A DNA stretch of 64,000 bases, taken from the NCBI GenBank assembly GCA_022414725.1, contig CM039466.1, positions 31,986,319 to 32,050,318 on the forward strand. The letters are read 5' to 3'. The DNA is from Microglena sp. YARC. Taxonomy: Eukaryota > Chlorophyta > Chlorophyceae > Chlamydomonadales > Chlamydomonadaceae. The translations under genes and the position numbers were made by a program. The notes under the pieces were generated by a model, which saw only the letters and a program-made list of their open reading frames with translations, did no database searches and was not told the origin of the DNA. This document shows positions 23,745-33,963 of the stretch, piece after piece. The first letter of the stretch is position 1; each line of letters begins with the position of its first letter.

Positions 23745-24575
23745 ATGCCACCGAAGGACCCTAACGAGGTGAATTCTTCCAAGAAACCCTTTCTTCCTAA
23801 CCAACCTCCGCAAACCGACTCACGTCATAAACAAACGCGGAGAGACATTTTCTCCAACTTCGTAACAACCCATGCACGCCCGGGTTGTTCTCGGGAAAAT
23901 ACCTGAGCAGCAACCTGTGCAACCTAAGCCTTTACGCTTTGGTGCTGTAGCGCTACCGCGACAAGCAGCTACAGTGCCTGCGCAACCTCGACAACCAGCT
24001 GCAGTGCCTGCGAAACCTCGACTGTTGGAACCTAGGACTCTGTCCTTCAATTCAGTTGAGAGCTTTGCGAACAGTAGCATGTCCCCTCCAAAAGGTGGTG
24101 GTGTCACAAGCAAGTCTAAACCAGTCGTGGCAAAAGATAAGGGAACTCGTTTTACGGAGTTCACTAAGGAACGTACACCAGCAGCTGATGCGGTAACAAG
24201 TAAAGAAGTACCTACGGGTCCAGTACCCGTTGATTGGGATGACAGACCTCACAAGCCTGATGGACCCCTTGGATTTACCGAGATCGCTAGAGATGAAAGT
24301 GATGTAGACTCCAAATTGTATTGGGCACCATATGTCAACTTCGGCTACATGAGTAATGCACAGGAGCGACATGGTGTGCACAAGATAGGTATTGTCGCAT
24401 GGGACAGTGAACGAGATGCGCTTCTTTGCGAGAGTATGAAGTCCCCCTATCAGCTCTGCATGGATGACTTGATGAACATTGGAGGAGGGACAGCAAAAGG
24501 TGGAAAGCAAATCTTAATTCCGTCCCCCCATTTAGTCAAGGAAGTTCAGATGGGTGTTGCTTATGAATTTGGACT

Positions 24576-25782
24576 GTGAGTATGCCGAGTACATGTTTTC
24601 TGAATCATTCGCTCGTTGGGTTTGTCAATGCTCCCGATTATGAACGGGAGGACTGTGTGTATTCCGAGTTTGGTTTTCTCAATCATTTGCTCGTTGGGTT
24701 TGACAATGCTCCCGATTATGATCGGGAGGACTGTGGGTATTCTGAGTTTGGTTTTTCTTAATCATTCGCTCGTTGGGTTTGACAATGCTCCCGATTATGA
24801 TCGGGAGGACTGTGGGTATTCTGAGTTTGGTTTTTCTCAATCATTCGCTCGTTGGGTTTGACAATGCTCCCGATTATGATCGGGAGGACTGTGGGTATTC
24901 TGAGTTTGGTTTTTCTCAATCATTCGTTCGTTGGGTTTGACAATGCTCCCGATTATGATCGGGAGGACTATGGGTATGCCGAGTACATGTTTTCTGACTC
25001 ATTCGCTCGTTGGGTTTGTCAGTGCTCCCGATTATGATCGGGAGGACTGTGTGTATTCCGAGTTTGGTTTTCTCAATCATTCGCTCGTTGGGTTTGACAA
25101 TGCTCCCGATTATGATCGGGAGGACTGTGTGTATTCCGAATTTGGTTTTCTCAATCATTCGCTCGTTGGGTTTGTCAATGCTCCCGATTATGATCGGGAT
25201 GACTTTGTGTATTCCGAATTTGGTTTTCTCAATCATTCGCTCGTTGGGTTTGACAATGCTCCCGATTATGATCGGGAGGACTGTGGGTATTCTGAGTTTG
25301 GTTTTTCTCAATCATTCGCTCGTTGGGTTTGACAATGCTCCCGATTATGATCGGGAGGACTGTGGGTATTCTGAGTTTGGTTTTTCTCAATCATCCGTTC
25401 GTTGGGTTTGACAATGCTCCCAATTATGATCGGGAGGACTATGGGTATGCCGAGTACATGTTTTCTGAATCATTCGCTCGTTGGGTTTGTCAGTGCTCCC
25501 GATTATGATCGGGAGGACTGTGTGTATTCCGAGTTTTGTTTTCTCAATCATTCGCTCGTTGGGTTTGTCAATGCTCCCGATTATGATCGAGAGGACTGTG
25601 TGTATTCCGAATTTGGTTTTCTCAATCATTCGCTCGTTGGGTTTGACAATGCTCCCGATTATGACCGGGAGGACTATGGGTACGCTGATTTTGGTTTATC
25701 TCTAAATCTGCATCTTATTTTGAATCTGAATCTGAATCTGAATCTGAATCATTTGCTTTACCAACCTATTTGTCTTCCGCAG
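24576..25782 (+). repeat. Gene 2 intron 1, filled by a 78-79 bp palindromic minisatellite
   Basis: About 14 head-to-tail units of 78-79 bp occupy 24590-25690. Each carries ctcccgattatgatcggga (a near-perfect inverted repeat) followed by ggactgtg, tattccgagtttgg, a catt-cgctcgttgggttt block, and back. The donor gtgagtatgccgag resembles the unit's own gtgtgtattccgag, so the array appears to have grown from donor-proximal sequence. It ends with a (tctgaa)n run and a clean polypyrimidine acceptor. Long ORFs through the array reflect 78 being a multiple of 3 and are not proteins. Confidence 0.9.
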
Positions 25783-26304
25783 GGTCTACAATGACAGTAC
25801 TGTGGAAGTAAAACTCTAATCGGACGGGAAGGATTTGGGATGCGGCGTCATGGACGAATGGACCAAGGAGCGCCAAGTGCCAATGAACATCGAAGTCGTT
25901 GTTGTTGGACCAGACTTCTATGTTACGGCTACGCACGCTCACTGGTTGAGGTTTCGCGGCGAATGCAGGCATTTGTGCGGAGCAGATGCATTCTGGTCGA
26001 CACTCACCCTTGCGGAAGTCAAAACAGCCCAGTTGCTTGAAGTCACTAGCATTCGGAGGCCCATGTCAGGAGCCCTATCATGGATACCAGTTCACATTCA
26101 GGCTCTTGGGTTGGTGGTTGACAATGCGCAGCAAGCCTGTCAAGGTCGGCGAGGGCGAATTTATCGCCGACAAAGAGCTTGAGGAAACTAGGGCGTGGGT
26201 TGAGACATGCGAAGGAAAGCTTAGGAGCGATTTCGAGGAGTTTGGTCCTAGCGACAGGAGGACGTCACCTTGATGTACACCAAAAGGGCCTTCACCTGAC
26301 GCCG

Positions 26305-26494
26305 GTAAGAGAGCAATCGAATGGACTGTACTGCTGCACAGGTCAAATTTTCAAATCTGACAGGTACATTTCGAATGTTACGTACGCGGTGGGATGTACA
26401 CCGTTCGAAACAACCATTGTGTGCTGACCGCACTTGCCGCTTTCAATTTTGATAGGATATTGCGTAACTTCTGCACTCTTTACATTTCCTTCAG
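26305..26494 (+). other. Gene 2 intron 2
   Basis: Donor gtaagagag and acceptor tacatttccttcag bound a 190-bp intron. It lacks the CTCCCG palindrome found in the other introns of this element. Confidence 0.65.
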
Positions 26495-26573
26495 GCTCCG
26501 CGAAGAAGGCAGGAAGGAAGCGACGATATCAGCCCACTACAATCAACAAAGAGGACAGATCGCCGACAACTTT

Positions 26574-27571
26574 GTAAGTTCATCGTATTCAAATTGTTAT
26601 CTCCTTTCGCAATCGATCACTCGTTCGCGTGAATGAACCATTGCAGTCAAGTCTGTTCCCTGCATCGTAGTCATGTCGATCGCATCAACTTAAACACGCG
26701 CGTCACTGATTTTGTATACCATCCTCCTTATCTCGAAAATAGTCGATGCGCATTGTTTACTCCGCACTATGTATATGTCCTCCCGACTATAATTGGGAGC
26801 ATTGACTTAGCTGATGAGAGAAAGATTGCGGAAGATTGAACATTGAACATCCGATGTCCTCCGGACTATAGTCGGGAGGACATCGGATGTTCAATGTTCA
26901 ATCTTCCGCAATCTTTCTCTAATCAACTAAGTCAATGCTCCCGATTATAGTCGGGAGGACACTGGATGTTCAATGCTCAAACTTCCGCAATCATTCACTA
27001 ATCAAGTATGTCAATGCTCCCGAGTATAATCGGCAGGACACTGGATGTTCAATGCTCAAACTTCCGCAATCATTCACTAATCAACTATGTCAATGCTCCC
27101 GAGTATAATCGGCAGGACACTGGATGTTCAATCTTCAATCTTCCGCAATAATTTACCAATCAACTATGTCAAAGCTCCCGAGTATAGTCGGGAGGACATC
27201 GGATGTTCAATGTTCAATCTTCCGCAATCTTTTCTAATCAACAAAGTCAATGCTCCCGATTATAGTCGGGAGGACACTGGATGTTCAATGCTCAAACTTC
27301 CGCAATCATTCACTAATCAAGTATGTCAATGCTCCCGAGTATAATCGGCAGGACACTTGATGTCCAATCTTCAATCTGCCGCAATAATTTACCAATCAAC
27401 TATGTCAATGCTCCCGAGTATAATCGGCAGGACACTGGATATTCAATGTTTAATATTCCGCAATCTTTCTGTAATCAACAAAGTCAATGCTCCCGACCAT
27501 AGTCGGGAGACACTGGATGTTCAATGTTCTGACCCCTCACTAAGTCAAATATGTTTTATCAATCCCTTCAG
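26574..27571 (+). repeat. Gene 2 intron 3 with a second palindromic minisatellite
   Basis: From about 26770 to 27530 roughly nine units of about 78-80 bp share gctcccgaktataRtcggSaggacay, tggatgttcaatg, and cttccgcaatc-ttnactaatcaa. The palindromic core is the same CTCCCGA-N6-TCGGGAG class as in intron 1, but the linker is unrelated. Intron boundaries are gtaagttc and atcaatcccttcag. Confidence 0.88.
26795..26942. repeat. 148-bp near-perfect palindrome in intron 3
   Basis: Arms 26795-26862 and 26876-26942 are reverse complements with about two mismatches around a short centre (ggactatagtcg). It looks like two minisatellite units joined head to head. Confidence 0.85.
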
Positions 27572-28059
27572 GTTTGCTGATCCCAAGAAGAACCCTGCTG
27601 GACCCAAGGGCAAAAGGCAAGCGTGCTGAATCGCAGGCTGCAGACAATGCACCAGCCGCAAAGAAACAAACTCCTGTACCCGAAGCCGAGATTCATTCCT
27701 CGGAGGAGGATTCAGACTTGAACTCAAGAAGTTCTGTCGACCCTGTGATCGGGCCATCTGACGACGATGATGCACCCAAAACCGCTCCTAAGAAAAGAGG
27801 TCGCGGTCAGCCTGGTTCTCAGAAAAAGACTAAGAAGAAGGCGAAGAGATCACCGGCAGGAGAGAAGAATGAGGACAGCATTGTAAACATCAAAGGTAAT
27901 TTGGCTAAGGCTAAGGCTTTCCTGACCGACAAGCATTTTGGTGGAGAGCATTCATTGGACTGCAAGAAGTTCCTCCCTCCAAAGCTACCTGTCAGAATCC
28001 GTGTGTTGGACCCTGTTCGAGTCGATCAACTCCTCGCCAATTTTTTGAAAACCACAATG

Positions 28060-28968
28060 AATGGGCGTTCCTGCTTCCGAACGGATTTTTTATTTTACTG
28101 AAATCTTACGATAAATATTGTAAGATCGTTTTCGCAAATTAATTGATTTTGCTTTTTTGGTGTATTTTACGAAAATATCTTACAATTTATTTTGTAAGAT
28201 CGTTTTCGTAAATTAATTGATTTTGCTTTTTTTGTGTATTTTACGAAAATATCTTACAATTTATTTTGTAAGATTGTTTTGTTGTATTCCGGAGAAAGAG
28301 ACTATTCCCTTCAATTTCAATTGTAACATTGATTTGCTCGTTTGGAGAGAGAGAAATTTCCTTCGAAGTATTCCAATACAAAATCAATTGTAGAGGACAG
28401 TCAAGAGGAAGGTGAAAGCTGTTTACAAAGTCTTGAACGCATTGCTCATAATTATTTATCTCACAACTCACAACTCAACAGTTCGAAAGTACAACTTAGT
28501 ACTTATGACTCCGAAATCTGTACTTATGTGTACCTCACTTATGTATAACTCACAACTCAGAACTTATATGTACCTTATACAAGTCAGAACTAATAACTCC
28601 TAACTCAGGACTTATTATTCATAATTTCATACCTCATAGCCTCATTATGTACATAACACAAATTATATCCTTAAATCTGCAAACTGCCATCCTAGAATCC
28701 TGAAATCACTCAAAATGTGTGTTGGATAAGGCAAACTAGTACACTCGTGCAAACTTGTGCACGGTGCTAATGTTGCACTGCTGTCAACAAGTCCATTGGT
28801 GATAACTTCTGCACTTGGTGCTGACAGGTCATGTGCTAAGTGACGCCATGGTGCTACCTGACACAATACTGTCTACTCTAGATTGTGGGAACAGGCTATC
28901 ACGTTGTAGAAAGAGGGCCAATGCTAACTTGTTGGAATACAACAGCGCCTGTACAATCGCTGCACTAG
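28060..28968. repeat. B-end subterminal region of inner transposon
   Basis: This matches 37215-38047 in inverted orientation. Near the tip are three hairpins of the form cttacRatRAATattgtaag (28105-28130, 28187-28203, 28252-28272) within an imperfect direct repeat of about 80 bp; the outer B end has only two. Further in are many aactcaca / acttat direct repeats (28455-28620). No gene. Confidence 0.8.
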
Positions 28969-29100
28969 AATCTCCTCCTCCATGCCCCCATCCCCATCTT
29001 CCTCCTCCTCCATCTCCTCCTCCTTAGCAATGTCTACATTGTCTCCATCCGATTGCACAGCCTCTGCCTTGGTGTCCTTCTCAATGGATTGGCAGCTTGA
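28969..29100 (-). pseudogene. Fragment of gene 1 acidic C-terminus next to the B end
   Basis: The minus strand reads SIEKDTKAEAVQSDGDN and EEEMEEEEDGDG, matching the gene 1 tail at 36250-36360. It is joined directly to B-end DNA, so the inner element carries a second, displaced piece of its own gene 1. Confidence 0.75.
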
Positions 29101-30274
29101 CCCCTTTGCATGACTCCTTGCTGTGCATTGATTGCCATGCCCAGCACCTTCTCTGGCAGCTTGACCCCTTTGCATGACCTGGCAGCTTGACCCCTTTGCA
29201 TGACCCCTTGATGTGCATTGATTGACCCCCCTTGCCGGGCCCCCCCTTGCTGCGCATGCATGAAAGACTGTTTTGATAAGTCGGAAAGGCTTTGCTTCAT
29301 GCCTTGCGCTTTCACCTCTTTTCATGCCTTGCGCTTTCACCTCCTTTCATGCCTTGCGCAAATTGCCTTTCGCATCCTGGCCCTGCATGGTACCGAGTAG
29401 CACCTAATTCTCGCACCCTTTGCGCAATGCATTTCACTGCTATGGGAATTCACTTCAGCTCTGTTCTCATGATCTGCTTTGCCTTTCGCTTTCTGCATCG
29501 CCTTGCTGCGCATCTGCATTAGCACCGGGTGGTTGTGAATAACCCCCGAGTTGCTTCTAATTCTCGCACCCTTTGCGCAATGCATTTCACTGTCACTGTC
29601 CTGCCTAGCACCTTCTCGGGTGGATGCTGGGCAGATAGCCAGGAGCACTGGCGCTCGGAGCACTGGATAGGTCTGCCTACCTGCATAGCGGTTACCCGCC
29701 TGCACCTGCCAGACCAGACCAGGACACGCGCCGGGCCAGCACCTGCGCCGGAGTACTGGCGAACAGCTCTGCACCCGCCTGCACCTTCCTGAGGCCTACC
29801 TGCATGATGGTTACCCGCCTGCACCTGCGTCAGAGTTCTGGCGGACATTACTACATACCCATATGGCATGCATCCTTAGCTACCGTTCCAAGATTTCCAT
29901 AGAGTCTGGTTTGGTTATGAATTGCATTGTAGTGGTAGACTGCAATTGTAGCCCAGTCTTAGCTGCCTTGTGCCTGTGTTGTCCAAGTTACTGCTTGCCA
30001 ACAGGTTGCCTTGTTTATTGGTTAATCTTTGCCGGGAGTGTAGTTGGGTGTTTATGTTGTGATTGGTACTTTACACGACATTGACATATGGATCATGTAC
30101 ACCTGCAGTTCTTCTATTTTACTGTGTTCTTGCCCACCTCGGCCACCTACCTATTTACTAGGTTTGTTTTAGTGGCCCATTACTGCAATAGGTAAGCAAA
30201 GATGTGTAGGTGAGGCCTGCTTGACTTGCATAGCATGACTGATGAAATGTCATAGCCCAGAAGAAGAGAAAAAA
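29101..30274. other. Non-coding filler with short direct repeats
   Basis: 29090-29230 repeats cagcttgacccctttgcatg three times; ctaattctcgcaccctttgc recurs at about 29406 and 29558; tgcctacctgcat and ggttacccgcctgcacctgc recur between 29690 and 29830. From 29870 to 30274 I see no repeat or gene. Probably internal filler of the inner element. Confidence 0.5.
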
Positions 30275-31365
30275 AATGCGGAGTACATGTTTTCTGAATC
30301 ATTCACTCGTTAGGTTTGTCAGTGCTCCCGATTATGATCGGGAGGACTGTGTGTATTCCGAATTTCGTTTTCTCAATCATTCGCTCGTTGGGTTTGACAA
30401 TGCTCCCGATTATGATTGGGTGGACTCTGTATATTCCGAATTTGGTTTTCTCAATCATTCGCTCGTTGGGTTTGTCATTGCTCCCGATTATGATCGGGAG
30501 GACTATGGGTATGCCGCGTACAAAAAAAAAAAAAAATTGCGGAGTACATGTTTTCTGAATCATTCGCTCGTTGGGTTTGTCAGTGCTCCCGATTATGATC
30601 GGGTGGACTCTGTGTATTCCGAATTTGGTTTTCTCAATCATTCGCTCGTTGGGTTTGTCATTGCTCCCGATTATGATCGGGTGGACTGTGTATATTCCGA
30701 ATTTGGTTTTCTCAATCATTCGCTCGTTGGGTTTGACAATGCTCCCGATTATGATTGGGAGGACTATGGGTATTCTGAGTTTGGTTTTCTCAATCATTCG
30801 TTCGTTGGGTTTGATAATGCTCCCGATTATGATCGGGAGGACTATGGGTATGCCGAGTAAAAAAAAAAAAAAAAAAAAAATGCCGAGTACATGTTATCTG
30901 AATCATTCGCTTGTTGGGTTTGTCAGTGCTCCCGATTATGATCGGGAGGACTGTGTGCATTCCGAATTTGGTTTTCTCAATCATTCGCTCGTTGGGTTTG
31001 ACAATGCTCCCGATTATGATCGGGAGGACTATAGGTATGCCGGGTACATGTTTTCTGAATCATTTGCTCGTTGGGTTTGTCAGTGCTCCCGATTATCATC
31101 GGGAGGACTGTGTGTATTCCGAGTTTTCTTTTCTCAATCATTCGCTCGTTGGGTTTGTCAATGCTCCCGATTATGATCGGGAGGACTGTGTGTATTCCGA
31201 CGTTGGTTTTCTCAATCATTCGCTCGTTGGGTTTAATAATGCTCTCGATTATGATCGGGAGGACTATGGGTACGCTGAGTTTGGTTTTTCTCTATATCTG
31301 AATCTGATTTTGAATCTGAATCTGAATCTGAATCATTTGCTTAACCAACCTATTTGTCTTCCGCA
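30275..31365 (+). repeat. Intron 1 minisatellite, plus-oriented copy in inner element
   Basis: About a dozen 78-bp units of the ctcccgattatgatcggga family, interrupted by A runs at 30520-30535 and 30859-30880. It ends, as in the outer copy, with a (tctgaa)n run and the acceptor tgtcttccgcag at about 31366. Confidence 0.88.
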
Positions 31366-31366
31366 G

Positions 31367-31655
31367 GGTCTACAATGACAGTACCGTGGAAGTAAAACTC
31401 CAATCGGACGGGAAGGATTTGGGATGCGGCGTCATGGACGAATGGACCAAGGAGCGCCAAGTGCCAATGAACATCGAAGTCGTTGTTGGTGGACCAAACT
31501 TCCATGTTACGGGTACGCACGCTCACTGGTTGAGGTTTCGCGGCGAATGCAGGCATATGTGCGGAGCATTCTGGTCAACACTCACCCTTGCGGAAGTCAA
31601 GACAGCCCAGTTGCTTAAAGTCACTAGCATTTGGAGGCCCATGTCAGGAGCTGGG
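31367..31655 (+). pseudogene. Gene 2 exon 2, partial plus-oriented copy
   Basis: It begins after the acceptor with VYNDSTVEVKL and keeps CAA at the position that is TAA in the outer copy. It runs to PMSGA and stops abruptly at about 31655, where the sequence turns into the reverse complement of intron 3 start and exon 3. It is the short arm of an inverted duplication. Confidence 0.8.
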
Positions 31656-32489
31656 CTTTAAGGAGATAACAATTTGAATACGATGACCTTACAAAGTTGT
31701 CGGCGATCTGTCCTCTTCGTTGATTGTAGGAAGCTGACCTCGTCGCGCCTTTCCTGACTTCTTCGCGGAGGCTGTAGGAAATGTAAAGAGTGCAGAAGTT
31801 ACGCAATATCCTATCGAAATTGAAAGCGGCAAGTGCGGTCAGCACACAATGGTTGTTTCGAACGGTGTACATCTCACCGCGTACGTAACATTCAAAATGT
31901 ACCTGTCAGATTTGAAAATTTAACCTGAGCCACGGTGCAGCAGTACAGTCCGTTCGATTGCTCTCTTACCGGCGTCAGGTGAAGGCCCTTTTGGTGTACA
32001 TCGAGGTGACGTCCTCCTGTCGCTAGGACCAAACTCCTCGAAATCGCTCCTGAGCTTTCCTTCGCATATCTCAACCCACGCCCTAGTTTCCTCAAGCTCT
32101 TTGTCGGCGATAAATTCGCCCTCGCCGACCCTGACAGGCTTGCTGCGCATTGTCAACCACCAACCCAAGAGCCTGAATGTGAACTGGTATCCATGATAGG
32201 GCTCCTAACATGGGCCTCCGAATGCTAGTGACTTCAAGCAACTGGGCTGTCTTGACTTCCGCAAGGGTGAGTGTCGACCAGAATGCATCTGCTCCGCACA
32301 TATGCCTGCATTCGCCGCGAAACCTCAACCAGTGAGCGTGCGTACCCGTAACATAGAAGTCTGGTCCACCAACAACGACTTCGATGTTCATTGGCACTTG
32401 GCGCTCCTTGGTCCATTCGTCCATGACGCCGCATCCCAAATCCTTCCCGTCCGATTGGAGTTTTACTTCCACGGTACTGTCATTGAAGA
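31656..32489 (-). pseudogene. Gene 2 exons 2-3, minus-oriented copy in inner element
   Basis: Read on the minus strand: acceptor cttccgcag at about 32490, exon 2 with intact CAA and CGA codons, donor gccggtaagag near 31968, intron 2, exon 3 at about 31780-31694 and its donor gtaagg. Exon 4 and intron 3 beyond are missing. The same change of frame inside exon 2 (between HIQALG and the WWLTMRSKPV frame) is present as in the outer copy. Confidence 0.75.
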
Positions 32490-33715
32490 CCCTGCGGAAG
32501 ACAAATAGGTTGGTAAAGCAAATGATTCAGATTCAGATTCAGATTCAAAATCAGATTCAGATTTAGAGAAAAACCAAACTCAGAAAACCCATAGTCCTCC
32601 CGATCATAATCGGGAGCATTGTCAAACCCAACGAGCGAATGATTGAGAAAACCAAATTCGGAATACCCACGGTCCTCCCGATCATAATCGGGAGCACTGA
32701 CAAACCCAACGAGCGAATGATTCAGAAAACATGTACTCGGCATTTTTTTTTTTTTTTTTTTACTCGGCATACCCATAGTCCTCCGATCATAATCGGGAGC
32801 ATTGTCACACCCAACGAACGAATGATTGAGAAAAACCAAACTCAGAATACCCACAGTCCTCCCGATCACAATCGGGAGCATTGACAAACCCAGCGAGCGA
32901 ATGATTGAGAAAACCAAATTCGGAATACACATAGTCCTCCCGATCATAATCGGGAGCATTGTCAAACCCAACGAACGAATGATTGAGAAAAACCAAACTC
33001 AGAATACCCACAGTCCTCCCGATCACAATCGGGAGCATTGACAAACCCAGCGAGCGAATGATTGAGAAAACCAAATTCGGAATACACATAGTCCTCCCGA
33101 TCATAATCGGGAGCATTGTCAAACCCAACGAACGAATGATTGAGAAAAACCAAACTCAGAATACCCACAGTCCTCCCGATCACAATCGGGAGCATTGACA
33201 AACCCAGCGAGCGAATGATTGAGAAAACCAAATTCGGAATACACATAGTCCTCCCGATCATAATCGGGAGCATTGTCAAACCCAACGAGCGAATGATTGA
33301 GAAAACCAAATTCGGAATACACACAGTCCTCCCGATCATAATCAGGAGCACTGACAAACCCAACGAGCGAATGATTCAGAAAACATGTACCCGGCATTTT
33401 TTTTTTTTTTTTGTACTCGGCATACCCATAGTCCTCCCTATCATAATCGGGAGCATTGTCAAACCCAACGAACGAATGATTGAGAAAAACCAAACTCAGA
33501 ATACCCACAGTCCTCTTGATCATAATCGGGAGCATTGTCAAACCCAACGAGCGAATGATTGAGAAAAACCAAACTCAGAATACACACAGTCCTCCCGATC
33601 ATAATAGAGAGCATTGTCAAACCCAACGAGCGAATGATTGAGAAAACCAAATTCGGAATACACATAGTCCTCCCGATCATAATTGGGAGCATTGACAAAC
33701 CCAACGACCCTATTC
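32490..33715 (-). repeat. Intron 1 minisatellite, minus-oriented copy in inner element
   Basis: About 14 units, reverse complement of the 24.6 and 30.3 kb arrays. A higher-order repeat of two units (about 157 bp) is visible: 32805-32961, 32962-33118 and 33119-33275 are nearly identical. T runs at 32743-32760 and 33398-33412 correspond to the A runs in the plus copy. Exon 1 does not follow at 33716. Confidence 0.88.
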
Positions 33716-33809
33716 GCTTGAAGTCACCTACTACACTGCTAGCTGCCAGGCAGATGCCTGGTCACCAGCTGCTAGAGTGGGTGTCGGACCTAAGCCCGGC
33801 ACCGTTACT

Positions 33810-33881
33810 GATACAGCTATAGGCTGTATCATAACATTCCCCCCAATCCCAGGAATTCTGGGTACCAGAATTCCTGGGATT
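33810..33881. repeat. Two adjacent perfect hairpins upstream of gene 1
   Basis: gatacagc-tatag-gctgtatc (33810-33830) and a 37-nt hairpin with 17-bp arms and a gta loop (33845-33881, arms AATCCCAGGAATTCTGG). They lie in the 250-bp segment that replaced the gene 1 / gene 2 promoter region in the inner element. Function unknown. Confidence 0.8.
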
Positions 33882-33963
33882 CCACAACACAAGTCATAAG
33901 GAGTAAGCCAGACAAATATTCCCGTGGAGAAGAAAAGTAGGGGGAAAGCTATCCTAAAACCAG

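Larger units (their letters stand above)
23745..28059 (+). pseudogene. Transposon gene 2, spliced, interrupted by the inner element
   Basis: The ATG is at 23745 (MPPKDPNEV). Exon 1 ends at 24575 (donor gtgagt); exon 2 is 25783-26304 (acceptor tcttccgcag, donor gtaaga); exon 3 is 26495-26573 (acceptor ccttcag, donor gtaagt); exon 4 begins at 27572 (acceptor cccttcag), is cut at 28059 by the inner element and resumes at 36798. Phases match at all three junctions. The protein is Pro-rich at the N-terminus, then has a folded part (SDVDSKLYWAPYVNFGYMSN ... THAHWLRFRGECRHLCGADA). It becomes basic in exon 3 (KKAGRKRRYQ), and in exon 4 has acidic stretches and a KKRGRGQPGS stretch resembling an AT-hook. 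I recognise no family; DNA binding is a guess. Defects: a frame change near 23870; CAA to TAA at 25817 and CGA to TGA at 26271, where the other copies keep sense codons; and a frame change near 27620. Confidence 0.65.

Noticed and set aside
24590..33715. CRISPR-like arrays: regularly spaced palindromic repeats
   Set aside because: The 78-80 bp units repeat over their whole length, so there are no unique spacers. They lie inside spliceosomal introns of a eukaryotic transposon and there are no cas genes.
24576..33715. Long ORFs (130-200 codons) through the minisatellites, with DREDCVYSEFG-type peptides
   Set aside because: They result from a 78-bp period that is a multiple of 3, are open in several frames and both strands, and sit between clear splice sites.
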